Source: a virus | Length of the DNA: 61,237 nt | Reading direction: 5' to 3' (one strand) | Virus record (IMG/VR): IMGVR_UViG_3300042939_000506 | Location: 1 to 61,237 of that record | Shown: positions 51,011-58,765 of the stretch, piece after piece | Layout: the number at the start of each line of letters is the position of its first letter | How positions within the stretch are numbered: the stretch's first letter is position 1 | The notes under the pieces: generated by a model | What the model saw: the letters and a program-made list of their open reading frames with translations, nothing else | What the model was told of the DNA's origin: nothing | Database searches by the model: none | Program-made: the position numbers and the translations under genes

Positions 51011-51463
51011 ATGGGACTGTCGAACTACAACGGATTCTCAGGCAAACTCCGCGAAGCCAGCCTGCGCCGCGTCCACAAACTCTGGGCCAGCGGCGAAGTA
51101 CCCCGCCCTGTCAAATGCGATGCCTGCTACCAAACCGAAGGCACCATCCACGGCCACAGCGAGGACTACAGCAACGACCACATCCACCTGCCGCTGTGCA
51201 TCACTTGTCACCTGCTGCTGCACATGCGCTGGCAGATGCCGAACATGTGGGAGGACTACAAGCTCGCCGTCCGGTCAGGATTCCGTGGCCGGCCCCTGGA
51301 ACAGAAGAACGCCCTCTACGTCATCAAGAACATCTACCCCGACGAAATGTACCAAGACGCAAACTACATCAACGACGAACGCTCAGCCACCGTCCTCGAC
51401 ATGATCTGCCCGATCAAGTTCATCCACCCCAACTCCATCGGATTGGGAGGAAACGATGACTGA
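51011..51463 (+). CDS. HNH endonuclease-like protein beside terminase
   Basis: A 150-residue protein with a zinc ribbon/HNH core: CDACYQTEGTIHGHSEDYS, then HLPLCITCHLLLH, where the two CxxC pairs bind zinc and the histidines are candidate catalytic residues. HNH proteins adjacent to terminase often take part in DNA packaging cleavage. Here the gene is on the opposite strand, under an early-type promoter. Confidence 0.75.
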   Translation: MGLSNYNGFSGKLREASLRRVHKLWASGEVPRPVKCDACYQTEGTIHGHSEDYSNDHIHLPLCITCHLLLHMRWQMPNMWEDYKLAVRSGFRGRPLEQKNALYVIKNIYPDEMYQDANYINDERSATVLDMICPIKFIHPNSIGLGGNDD

Positions 51464-51671
51464 CCTACGCACCCGTATCGCCGCCATCCTTTCTTCCAAA
51501 GAGGTTGTCCTCGACGGTGACTACATCAACCGGGAGTGCGCTTGGCTACTGGCCGACGCGGTGATCCAAGAACTAGGGCTGCAAACACACCTGGCGAAAC
51601 GCATCATCAACGGAAAGCCGGATCAACGTGTGCGCCGCCATGTGACGGATTGGGAGATTGTCAATGAGTGA
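51456..51671 (+). CDS. Small hypothetical protein, 71 aa (tandem paralogue A)
   Basis: MTDLRTRIAAIL start, ADAVIQELGL middle and VTDWE end are shared with the gene that follows, so the two are tandem duplicates. Likely a small helical protein; function unknown. ATG overlaps the HNH stop. Confidence 0.65.
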   Translation: MTDLRTRIAAILSSKEVVLDGDYINRECAWLLADAVIQELGLQTHLAKRIINGKPDQRVRRHVTDWEIVNE

Positions 51672-51846
51672 CCTCCGTGAGCGGATCGCCGCCGCTGTTG
51701 TGGAGAAGCTGTCCAAACGGCGGGATGGGCGCGTGGAGTTCTCGCCTTATGACGTGGCCGACGCGGTGATCGCGGAACTGGGTTTACGCCAAGAAACCGT
51801 TGGCCTCATCCACCGCTGGGTCACCGACTGGAAGGCCGACGAATGA
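51664..51846 (+). CDS. Small hypothetical protein, 60 aa (tandem paralogue B)
   Basis: Has MSDLRERIAA, ADAVIAELGL and WVTDWKADE in the same order as its upstream neighbour. ATG 51664 lies just inside the previous gene and its end overlaps the next start by ATGA. Confidence 0.65.
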   Translation: MSDLRERIAAAVVEKLSKRRDGRVEFSPYDVADAVIAELGLRQETVGLIHRWVTDWKADE

Positions 51847-52490
51847 CCGCGCAACTGGAACTGTTCACTCCCGCCCAACTCACACCCGCAGGCCCGGCCT
51901 ACGAACGCGAACGGTACTGGGGTATCGCCATTTGCCACCCCGGCGGCTGGGGACGAGACACCGACGAACCCACCGACACCTGCCGCCCCACCCTCCTGTC
52001 ACTGGACATGCGCTGCAACTGCTGGAACCGCCGCGGCGAAGAACGCTGCCAGTGCGTCGGCTACTACCTGTTTCGGGGTTCCTGCCGGGGGTGCAGCTGG
52101 TACGGCCCCGCCCGCACCAGCGAAGACGCCGCCGTCTACGACACCCACGACCACTGCTACCCCGGCTGGCGAGAACTGCCCGTCATCATCGGCCCCATCC
52201 CCGAAACCGGCAGCGGCAAAAAAGGCACAAGCATCGACTCCTTCATCGCCCGGCTGGAATCCATCGGCTACCCGCCAGGATGGATACAGGCCGGTGGACC
52301 CATCCGCGAACGCCGACAACAAGGCGGCACCCGCGCCCACACCGTCCACACCGGATACGGCAACTACACCATCTGCGGAGAAGTGGTCGGCTGCTGCCTG
52401 AGCATCGGCATGAACAGCTGCGAAGGACTGGACCGCTGCCTCACCGGCAGATGCACGCCCTACGAGTTCCCCGATCAGGAAATCGAGTAG
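51843..52490 (+). CDS. Hypothetical cysteine-rich protein, 215 aa
   Basis: Contains at least ten cysteines (RCNCWNRRGEERCQC; GSCRGCSWYG; a C-terminal CLTGRC), suggesting two or three zinc sites. The pattern W-(G/N)-x-C with aromatic residues is found in other actinophage early proteins of unknown function. Coupled to the preceding gene by ATGA. Convergent with the GNAT gene, overlapping it by 16 bases. Confidence 0.65.
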   Translation: MTAQLELFTPAQLTPAGPAYERERYWGIAICHPGGWGRDTDEPTDTCRPTLLSLDMRCNCWNRRGEERCQCVGYYLFRGSCRGCSWYGPARTSEDAAVYDTHDHCYPGWRELPVIIGPIPETGSGKKGTSIDSFIARLESIGYPPGWIQAGGPIRERRQQGGTRAHTVHTGYGNYTICGEVVGCCLSIGMNSCEGLDRCLTGRCTPYEFPDQEIE

Positions 52491-52858
52491 ACCAGCCGCG
52501 AAGCACCATGCTGCGTCGGACCCCGGTCCTCAAACCCGGCCCGTAACGCCCAGCGTTTGTCCCACGACAGAATCTCCACTTCCTTGAACCGGGCACTGAC
52601 CGCGTACTGCAGGCACGCCTGAGACACCTCGTCCCCCAACCCCATTCCGCGGAAATCCGGCCTCACCCAGACAGCCCGAATCCGGGCCTTCGTCGAACTC
52701 ACCGGAGCCACCCCCGCAAAACCGGTGATCCGGCCCTTGGAGTTGACCGTCTTGAACCACACGCAATCCTTCACCTGGGTCACGTTCACCCGCTCCTTCG
52801 CCGCAAGAGCGGCGAAAGGAGCGATCTCCTTCCAGGTGGCCCTCTCCACCGCCATCAT
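52475..52858 (-). CDS. GNAT-family acetyltransferase
   Basis: A 127-residue protein with the GNAT acetyl-CoA-binding motif A (RAVWVRPDFRGMGLGDEVSQ; the R.G.GLG loop) and a C-terminal strand VEILSWDKRWALRAGF. The substrate is not predictable. It is the last gene of the ParB/PAPS-reductase operon, coupled by an ATGA overlap, so it may modify a partner or nucleotide used by that system. Confidence 0.8.
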   Translation of the reverse strand: MMAVERATWKEIAPFAALAAKERVNVTQVKDCVWFKTVNSKGRITGFAGVAPVSSTKARIRAVWVRPDFRGMGLGDEVSQACLQYAVSARFKEVEILSWDKRWALRAGFEDRGPTQHGASRLVYSIS

Positions 52859-53400
52859 TCCGCCTTCGGATACCAAGCTTGCGAATACGCCCACTTGTTG
52901 ATGCTGCGGGCACTGAACACGCCCTCCTGGGCGAGCAGATCCACTTCCTCCTTGGTGCCGCCGATCTCGGCGGCGATCACATCACGCGCCACACCGTGCT
53001 CTTCGATCAGCTCCCGCACAATTGCGCTCATCTCCACCGCGATATGCGACCCCTTGGCCCGGTTGATCCGAATCGTCATCAACATCGCCGTGGGCCGGTC
53101 CACATCTAGCACCGCCACCGGAACCCGGCCCTTCCAACGAGCCCGGATTCGATCACTGTCCTGACTCAACCGCCATCGGTGAAACCCGTCGATGATGAGC
53201 CGGTCGGGGTTGACCAGCAACGGCTGCAACCACCCGGTAGACAGCACGCTCCGCTCAAGCAACCGCAACTCTGCAGCGTGCACCCGGTTCGGATTCCAGG
53301 TGTTGGGGTCGAGGGTGTCTGCCGGCACCCATCGGATGTGGTCAACGGGATCTCCCTCCGCAGCATCCAAACGGGGCAACCCCGCCGCGTTCACCGTCAC
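52855..53400 (-). CDS. ParB-like protein, IbrB type
   Basis: A 181-residue protein with the ParB/Srx nucleotide-binding fold. It shows the LDPNTWNPN entry, SVLSTGWLQPLLVNP and the signature IIDGFHRWR (Asp71, His74, Arg75), then TIRINRAKGSH. Proteins of this type pair with PAPS-reductase-like IbrA in phages and enteric bacteria; the IbrA-type gene is immediately upstream and overlapping. It is unlikely to act in plasmid partition, since there is no ParA. Confidence 0.82.
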   Translation of the reverse strand: MTVNAAGLPRLDAAEGDPVDHIRWVPADTLDPNTWNPNRVHAAELRLLERSVLSTGWLQPLLVNPDRLIIDGFHRWRLSQDSDRIRARWKGRVPVAVLDVDRPTAMLMTIRINRAKGSHIAVEMSAIVRELIEEHGVARDVIAAEIGGTKEEVDLLAQEGVFSARSINKWAYSQAWYPKAE

Positions 53401-54491
53401 GACGCCTTCTCCTTACGGGCCTGCTGCTGAGCAACACTGAGCGCGGTGATTGCTCGCTTATAAGCACCCGCCATGAACTGACCCAACACGTAATCCGGCG
53501 GGTACGAGTCGGGGGTTTCCACCGCCTTGGACCGCACATGACCCAACTCTTTGAGAGCCTTGGCACGCTGCACCTCGTCGTCGATGGTGTCCTCCACCCA
53601 CGCCTGCACCCCGTCATAGGACTGCCCGTACCGGGCGAACATGCCCGCCCGGTCCAGTTCGTGGTAGTACCGCTCCTGCACCGCCATTTCGGGGAACAAC
53701 TGCAGCAACTGGTCGTAGAACACCGGGGCGTAAGCCCTGGTGTTACCCAGCCGTTTAGCCCGCTCCGCGTGCAGCGGGGTCGACACCCGCAACGGCTCCT
53801 TGCTCAGCAGCTGCGAGTCATAGATCGGGCAGTAGCGGATGTCCCGGTCATAGAAGTACCGGAACACATCGTTCTCCTGCCAGTCGAAAATCGGCTTGGC
53901 GGTCATCACCCGCTTCTCGGCGGTGGTGTTGATGTAGTTCTCCGTCAGCTTCGCGGTCATCGCCCGAAACCGCATCAGCGACTCCGCGGCCCGGACCCCC
54001 GTCACGATGGCGACCTTGCCCTTCTCGTCACGGGCAGCCAGAGTGTCCATCGTGTACTGATCCAGCACCAGACGCCGATCCAAACACAGCTTCTCGGAGG
54101 TCAACGCGAAATCGGGGATCGGGCGCAGATGAGGTCGATCCGGGTCCCACTGGATATAGCGGGTCGAGGTCCCCAGAATGTACTTCGTCGATTCCAGCGG
54201 CACGCAGTACCACCGCATGTCGATCCAGTCCTTGCGGCGGTACTCGTCAACGAAATCCACCACCGCGTCCGGTATCAACTCCTCATCGCGGAACACCACC
54301 TTCACCGGGCGGCGGTCCCCCCGCTCCAACGCCACCTCACGCGCCAGATGCAACGTCACCAGCGAGTCCTTACCCCCGGAGAACGCCACCAGCACCGAAT
54401 CGAACACGTCGTAGATGTGGTGCATCCGCTTGACCGCCTCGGTCAGCACATCAGAGTCGATGAACCCCTTCACATGCTTGATCCGTTTCAC
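53397..54491 (-). CDS. PAPS-reductase-like PP-loop ATPase, IbrA type
   Basis: A 364-residue protein with the PP-loop AFSGGKDS (36-43), a central SEKLCLDRR and TGVRAAES, and a C-terminal DUF3440-like part (GQFMAGAYKR). PP-loop enzymes adenylate substrates, often in sulfur or nucleobase chemistry; DndC in DNA phosphorothioation belongs to this superfamily. IbrA/IbrB pairs are known as regulators of immunoglobulin-binding genes in E. coli, and their chemistry is unresolved. Starts at GTG 54491, overlapping a small gene by GTGA. Confidence 0.85.
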   Translation of the reverse strand: MKRIKHVKGFIDSDVLTEAVKRMHHIYDVFDSVLVAFSGGKDSLVTLHLAREVALERGDRRPVKVVFRDEELIPDAVVDFVDEYRRKDWIDMRWYCVPLESTKYILGTSTRYIQWDPDRPHLRPIPDFALTSEKLCLDRRLVLDQYTMDTLAARDEKGKVAIVTGVRAAESLMRFRAMTAKLTENYINTTAEKRVMTAKPIFDWQENDVFRYFYDRDIRYCPIYDSQLLSKEPLRVSTPLHAERAKRLGNTRAYAPVFYDQLLQLFPEMAVQERYYHELDRAGMFARYGQSYDGVQAWVEDTIDDEVQRAKALKELGHVRSKAVETPDSYPPDYVLGQFMAGAYKRAITALSVAQQQARKEKAS

Positions 54492-54643
54492 GGCAAACGG
54501 CCCTCATCGACCAGGTGCTGCACGATCCGGCAGGACAGCGCATAGGACTCAGCCGGCGTTCCGTAGGCGTGTTCAAGGAAATACATGTCGACCACGACCT
54601 GCACCGCCCGGATCGTGTCGAGCATGTCATCGACCCCGCCCAT
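54488..54643 (-). CDS. Small hypothetical protein in IbrA/ParB operon, 51 aa
   Basis: Begins MGGVDDMLDTIRAVQ and reads to LVDEGRLP. It is bounded by an ATGA overlap upstream and a GTGA overlap downstream, exactly filling the space between the ParB-like and PAPS-reductase-like genes. It is helical and amphipathic, possibly an adaptor. Easily missed because of its length. Confidence 0.7.
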   Translation of the reverse strand: MGGVDDMLDTIRAVQVVVDMYFLEHAYGTPAESYALSCRIVQHLVDEGRLP

Positions 54644-55302
54644 CACATCACCGACGCGATGTAGTCACACAGACGTTGCGGCATTGTGGAGTCGGGGTCC
54701 TTGCGCTTCAACCAGCCGATGAAGTCGGTCCACACCTTCTTCTGCTTCTCATCGTCGAACACGATGGAGTAGCTGATGATTGACTGGCCGCGGTTGTTGA
54801 TCGGTTCCTCGTCATCATCGTCACCGGACAAATCGTCAATGTCCACGGTCACCGGCTCAGGCACCGACAGCAGCGCATCCAGATCCTCGGCGGTGTAGCC
54901 CAAACCGGTCAGATCGTCGGACACGTCAGAAAGCAGCGAAGCCAACTCCTTGTTGTCGTAACGGCCCTTCTCAGCGGTGCGGTTATCAGCCAGGACGATG
55001 CGTGCCGCCTGGTCCTCATCCACATCGACCCAATGCACCAGGATCGCGTTCCACCGCTCATCCTCAGGGTGGCGTTGCGCCAGCTGACGGAACGCTTTCA
55101 ACGTGTGGTTACCCGCCAGAACCTCAAACCGCCGCCCGGTGTGCGTCCCGATATTGGCCACAATCGGGCGGTACTGGCCGTGAGCCTTGAGGCTCGCGGC
55201 CACCGCCCCCACATTCCCCCGGCGCGGGTTACGACCGTAAATCCGCAGCGCCGACGGTGCCACAGACGAGGTTGTTTCCGGTGTCACATCGGTGTCAGCC
55301 AT
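54643..55302 (-). CDS. ParB-like nuclease-domain protein (paralogue 2)
   Basis: A 219-residue protein whose first 130 residues are ParB/Srx-like: ALRIYGRNPRRGNVGAVAAS, then LAGNHTLKAFRQLA and VLADNRTAEKGRYDN. An acidic linker (DDLSGDDDDEE) leads to a C-terminal domain ending DPDSTMPQRLCDYIASVM. It is a close paralogue of the next gene, sharing GTHTGR, HWVDVD and FDDE. Expected to bind CTP or a related nucleotide, possibly with nuclease activity. Confidence 0.8.
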   Translation of the reverse strand: MADTDVTPETTSSVAPSALRIYGRNPRRGNVGAVAASLKAHGQYRPIVANIGTHTGRRFEVLAGNHTLKAFRQLAQRHPEDERWNAILVHWVDVDEDQAARIVLADNRTAEKGRYDNKELASLLSDVSDDLTGLGYTAEDLDALLSVPEPVTVDIDDLSGDDDDEEPINNRGQSIISYSIVFDDEKQKKVWTDFIGWLKRKDPDSTMPQRLCDYIASVM

Positions 55303-55979
55303 CAGACCCGGCTCCCCTCGGTCTCATTCAGGTGGGAAACCACCCGTTCGGCCAACGTCAAATCCGGGTCCGGGTACTGGTCCTTCAACCACTTCACAAA
55401 CGCGAACCACATCTCCTGCTGCGGCTCGTCGTCGAAGGTGATCGTGAAGCTGATCGCTGACTCCGACGCCGGCCCCAACACCGGAGGTTCCAACTCCGGG
55501 TCCTCCTCAGGAGGCTCGACATCCGGGGCGGCGGGACGGTCCAACGTCGCTTCCAGAGCATCCAGGTCAGCGTCGGAATACCCGGTGCCGGTGGTGCCGA
55601 CCTCACCCAGCAGCGCGACCAGAGTGTCGGTGTCGAACTCACCGGCATCGAAGCTGCGGTTGTCCACCAGCACGATGCGGGTGGCCATGTCGTCATCCAC
55701 ATCGACCCAATGCACCGCCACATGAGCCCACCGCTGATCGAACGGGTTCTGCTCAGCCAGGTCGCGGAACGCCTTCAGCGTGTGGTTTCCGGCCAGCACT
55801 TCATTCGGTCTGCCGGTGTGCGTCCCGATGTTGACTACCAGCGGCTTGAACTGGCCGTTGGCTTTCAGGGAACCGGCTATCGCATCGACATCCCCGATGC
55901 GGGCGTTGCGGTGAAACACCGACAGTTCTGATGGTTTGACGAGCGTCGTGGTGCCGACAAGCGGCGAGGTTGAGGCCAT
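55302..55979 (-). CDS. ParB-like nuclease-domain protein (paralogue 1)
   Basis: A 225-residue protein with the same domain order as its downstream neighbour: SELSVFHRNARIGDVDAIAG, LAGNHTLKAFRDLA, VLVDNRSFDAGEFDT, an acidic proline-rich linker, and a C-terminal FDDEPQQEMWFAFVKWLKDQ domain. It is first in the operon. ATG 55979 lacks a ribosome binding site but has TACCGT seven bases upstream. Confidence 0.8.
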   Translation of the reverse strand: MASTSPLVGTTTLVKPSELSVFHRNARIGDVDAIAGSLKANGQFKPLVVNIGTHTGRPNEVLAGNHTLKAFRDLAEQNPFDQRWAHVAVHWVDVDDDMATRIVLVDNRSFDAGEFDTDTLVALLGEVGTTGTGYSDADLDALEATLDRPAAPDVEPPEEDPELEPPVLGPASESAISFTITFDDEPQQEMWFAFVKWLKDQYPDPDLTLAERVVSHLNETEGSRV

Positions 55980-55986
55980 AACGCAG

Positions 55987-55992
55987 ACGGTA
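55987..55992 (-). promoter_or_regulatory. -10 box TACCGT of ParB/PAPS-reductase operon
   Basis: TACCGT ends seven bases before ATG 55979. It is divergent from the early promoter at 56045, so both sets of genes could be co-regulated from this interval. Confidence 0.5.
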
Positions 55993-56044
55993 GGAGGGGA
56001 CCGTGCAGGGCCATCAGGGACAAAGACACACCACAACGAAACCC

Positions 56045-56101
56045 TAGACAATACCTGCGGGAGTCTGTATTATCAACAGACCAGGCAGGGAAACACCCGC
56101 C
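56045..56101 (+). promoter_or_regulatory. Early promoter with leader hairpin (copy 5)
   Basis: A -35 TAGACA (56045-56050), a 17-base spacer with ATACCTGC and CTG, a -10 TATTAT (56068-56073), and the leader hairpin GGCAGGG/CCCGCC (56084-56101). It drives the six small genes 56120-58057. Confidence 0.8.
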
Positions 56102-56119
56102 AGAAAGGAAAACCTTCGC

Positions 56120-56629
56120 ATGTCCTCTCCACCCACACTGCTCAACGAGACACTGAGCGAGGCGCGTAAAACCTTCCTCCACGAACTGTTCACCACCGCC
56201 CTGGAAGGCGGAATCGGGTACTGGTCACAGTGCAGCGAATACCACTGGGCACTTCCCGACATCGCCACTGGCCCCGCCGAGGACATCGACGGCTTCTACG
56301 CCATCATCCATCCCGTCGAAGGCGGCTGGGGTGTGTTCGGAGATCCTGACGGCACCGTCGGAGACTGCGACGAGGACAAGCAGCCCCTACGCATTGACCT
56401 CCCCGTCATCCACCGCGGAGCCCGGCTGATGAGCCTCTACGTCCAGGGACTCGTTGACGGCAAAGGCCAGCCCGTTCCCCTCGACCAGATCAAACCCTGG
56501 CGCGAGGACCACTACCACTGGCAGTACGTCACCGCCTACAACACCAACGGCAAAGACGGCGACTACGACGCCGACACCGCCGACATGATCGTGCAGTGGG
56601 GCCTGTTCGGAGAGGTGGTCTACGGATGA
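56120..56629 (+). CDS. Hypothetical early protein, 169 aa
   Basis: First gene of the 56-58 kb early operon, with AGAAAGGAAAA upstream of the ATG. The protein is acidic and aromatic-rich (GGIGYWSQCSEYHW, EDHYHWQYVTAY). Similar proteins are common as early unknowns in actinophages; no enzymatic motif is seen. Confidence 0.7.
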   Translation: MSSPPTLLNETLSEARKTFLHELFTTALEGGIGYWSQCSEYHWALPDIATGPAEDIDGFYAIIHPVEGGWGVFGDPDGTVGDCDEDKQPLRIDLPVIHRGARLMSLYVQGLVDGKGQPVPLDQIKPWREDHYHWQYVTAYNTNGKDGDYDADTADMIVQWGLFGEVVYG

Positions 56630-56982
56630 CCAACAGCGGATACACCACCCTCGGCGAGATCAAACGCGCCAACGCCGCCGCCGGATACTTCTGGTGGAGC
56701 ACCACCACCGTCAAGACCTACCGACCCAAACTGGAATCGGCCATCTACGTCGAACAGCCCCGCGAGGACTACCCCAAAGGCTCCCGGTCCTGGGTCGAAT
56801 CCACCCGCGACTACACCGGAGATAGCCGCGAATACAAACTCGTCAGATTCAACTGCGAAAACGGCGACGTGTCCTACATCCGCGACGGCGACAGAAACAT
56901 CTGCCGATTCCCCACCCGACGCGCAGCCCTCGACGAACTGCGCGACATCGTTTTGGAGGTACAACAATGTTCGACCATGTGA
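56626..56982 (+). CDS. Hypothetical protein, 118 aa
   Basis: ATG 56626 overlaps the previous stop (ATGA). A basic and aromatic protein (YFWWSTTTVKTYRPK) with a beta-rich middle and helical end. It overlaps the next gene by 16 bases. Unknown function. Confidence 0.65.
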   Translation: MTNSGYTTLGEIKRANAAAGYFWWSTTTVKTYRPKLESAIYVEQPREDYPKGSRSWVESTRDYTGDSREYKLVRFNCENGDVSYIRDGDRNICRFPTRRAALDELRDIVLEVQQCSTM

Positions 56983-57350
56983 GAGTCGCCAGCGTCGGTG
57001 AGGGCGACAACAACGCCTGGCAAAAGTACTACGTCAGCATCTTCAACGACGGCACCATTCGGATGCACTGCGAAACCCGCACCCGCACCATGATGTTCTC
57101 CGACACCTTCGTCGACCCGGACATCTGCCGCAAAGTCGGGGAGGCACTCATCCTCGCCTCTGTGCTGCACCCGAAAATCACACAACGCTTCACCGAAGCG
57201 GCCAGTGCGATGAGCAGAGTCTCTCAGCAAGCAGAGGACGACATCATCGACCTGCTGGTCGCCACCCGCGCCCTGTTCGACGAAGCTGAGAACGCCCCCT
57301 GCGATGAACTCGTCGAGGAATGGCACGGAAAGGCCGAAAGCAATGGGTAA
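56967..57350 (+). CDS. Hypothetical protein, 127 aa
   Basis: GGAGG lies seven bases before the ATG. The N-terminal half is beta (KYYVSIFNDGTIRMHCETR) and the C-terminal half helical and acidic. No known family. Part of the early operon. Confidence 0.65.
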   Translation: MFDHVRVASVGEGDNNAWQKYYVSIFNDGTIRMHCETRTRTMMFSDTFVDPDICRKVGEALILASVLHPKITQRFTEAASAMSRVSQQAEDDIIDLLVATRALFDEAENAPCDELVEEWHGKAESNG

Positions 57351-57636
57351 CCCCAGCCCGAACCCCACCGTGCACACCGACGCCCAGCGGCGGCTCGTCC
57401 AAACCCTCTACCGCATGAGATACGGGCCGCTGATGGGAGTCACTCCCAACTGGGAGGACGACATCGTGACCTTCCTCAACGACGTCATCATCTGGCTCGA
57501 CGCGCTCAACGACAAACTCGTCATCGTCGCTGAAACCACCACAAACATGCAGACCGAACTCGACAGGTTCCGTCAGCAGCAGCAGGCCGTCAGGGACTTC
57601 CTCGGTCTGCCCAACCCGAAGAAAGGCCCCGCGTGA
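57343..57636 (+). CDS. Hypothetical helical protein, 97 aa
   Basis: ATG 57343 with GGAAAGG upstream. A helical protein with a coiled-coil-like C-terminus (TTNMQTELDRFRQQQQAVRD). It overlaps neighbours by 8 and 4 bases. Unknown function. Confidence 0.65.
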   Translation: MGNPSPNPTVHTDAQRRLVQTLYRMRYGPLMGVTPNWEDDIVTFLNDVIIWLDALNDKLVIVAETTTNMQTELDRFRQQQQAVRDFLGLPNPKKGPA

Positions 57637-57821
57637 TCCTCACCGGAACCCTCGAAAAAACACAACCCGACGGCACCATCCTGACCGTCGACTGGATGAT
57701 CGACACCGACAAAGCAGAACTGGTCCAGGTCGGTGGTGAGGGCCAACTGGAACTGACCGACATCGACCTCATCGCACAGATGCTGGAACTCGACCTCGAC
57801 GACGACGAGCCGGCACCATGA
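57633..57821 (+). CDS. Small acidic hypothetical protein, 62 aa
   Basis: GTG start in a GTGA overlap; the stop overlaps the next ATG. Contains a short beta region and an acidic tail (DLDDDEPAP). Unknown. Confidence 0.6.
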   Translation: MILTGTLEKTQPDGTILTVDWMIDTDKAELVQVGGEGQLELTDIDLIAQMLELDLDDDEPAP

Positions 57822-58057
57822 CGGTTTACGGATACGTGTTCTGGTTCTTCACAACCATCCTCATCCTCAGCTTCATCGCCGGATACATTCACGCCGACTA
57901 CTACAACGAAAAACAAGAACCCATCGACCACAACACGCTGACCTACTGCGAAGGCTGCGGCTGCCGCCACAAACTCATGTATATGAACTGGCGCAGAGAC
58001 AAATACCGCTGCATTATCTGCTGCCACGACTACGACCCAGGACCACGCCTGTCCTGA
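57818..58057 (+). CDS. Membrane-anchored zinc-ribbon protein, 79 aa
   Basis: An N-terminal membrane helix (VFWFFTTILILSFIAGYIH) is followed by a cytoplasmic zinc ribbon, CEGCGCRHK and CIICCHDY. The combination suggests a small membrane-tethered binding protein. It is the last gene of the early operon. Confidence 0.65.
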   Translation: MTVYGYVFWFFTTILILSFIAGYIHADYYNEKQEPIDHNTLTYCEGCGCRHKLMYMNWRRDKYRCIICCHDYDPGPRLS

Positions 58058-58064
58058 CAAACTA

Positions 58065-58164
58065 GCGGAAGGCGCGTCAAACCGGGGTGTTTTCATCCTT
58101 TCTGACCGGCAAAGCGTGCCCAGGACTCTCACTCACAGACGAGGCACAGCTGCGCGCCTTCCGC
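58065..58164. repeat. Long-range 12-bp inverted repeat GCGGAAGGCGCG
   Basis: GCGGAAGGCGCG at 58065-58076 is perfectly complementary to 58153-58164, separated by 76 bases. Such a long closing stem in a gap between convergent genes may be a large terminator-like RNA fold or a looped protein-binding site. No obvious T-run follows. Confidence 0.6.
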
Positions 58165-58174
58165 ACCCATCACC

Positions 58175-58223
58175 GTGACAAAACGTGACACCCCGAACTG
58201 TCACATCAAAAGATCACTGTGAC
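58175..58223. repeat. Cluster of GTGACA / TGTCAC repeats
   Basis: GTGACA occurs at 58175-58180 and 58185-58190, its inverse TGTCAC at 58199-58204, and GTGAC at 58219-58223. Regular 10-14-base spacing puts them on one helix face, as for a dimeric repressor. They overlap the 3' end of the HTH gene at 58214. Confidence 0.55.
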
Positions 58224-58759
58224 GAAACCGCCACAACCCCCGGCCACACCACCACAAACCCCTGAGCATCCCGATACCGCTGCTGACGGCGGCGATGACA
58301 CTCCCGGCAGAACTCCTTGCCGTTGTGCACATACACGTTGTACCCCTGCATCGGGGACCCACACCGGCCACACGACCGCACCCCGGTGATATGAGCATCC
58401 AACAGCCTGTCCAATTTCGACTTCGTTCTAACCAACTCTGAGGACAACTCCTCCACCGTTTTCGCCAACTGCCGGGCCTCACTCTTGGCCAGGCGCAACT
58501 CGTTGGCGAAGTTGGCCGACTCCGACTGCATCTGCGAACACACCCGCGTCATATCCTCAGCCCGAATCGACCTGACCAACCTCAGGCTGCAACCCATCCG
58601 ATCCGCAATATCCTCGGCAGTCAGACCAGCCAGAGTCAAACCGGCGACGACCCAACAGCGATCCGACACCCCCAACTGAGACATCTTCCTGCCCGAACCC
58701 GCCAGCACCGACGGAACAAGCTGAGCATCAGGAAACCACCGAACCCGATCATCACCCAC
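58214..58759 (-). CDS. HTH regulator with coiled coil and C-terminal zinc ribbon
   Basis: A 181-residue protein. Residues about 46-66 form a helix-turn-helix of the resolvase/sigma-like type (LTAEDIADRMGCSLRLVRSI). A coiled coil runs from about 80 to 122, and four cysteines (130, 133, 151, 154: CGRC and CREC) form a zinc ribbon. Size and HTH are compatible with an actinophage immunity repressor or early regulator, but identity is not proven. GTG 58759 is supported by TATTCT six bases upstream. Confidence 0.72.
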   Translation of the reverse strand: MGDDRVRWFPDAQLVPSVLAGSGRKMSQLGVSDRCWVVAGLTLAGLTAEDIADRMGCSLRLVRSIRAEDMTRVCSQMQSESANFANELRLAKSEARQLAKTVEELSSELVRTKSKLDRLLDAHITGVRSCGRCGSPMQGYNVYVHNGKEFCRECHRRRQQRYRDAQGFVVVWPGVVAVSSQ

Positions 58760-58765
58760 CCGCCC

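Noticed and set aside
54643-55979. Plasmid-type partition system (ParB)
   Set aside because: No ParA-type ATPase or centromere-like repeat is present, and the proteins resemble IbrB/ParB-nuclease types paired with a PAPS-reductase-like enzyme.
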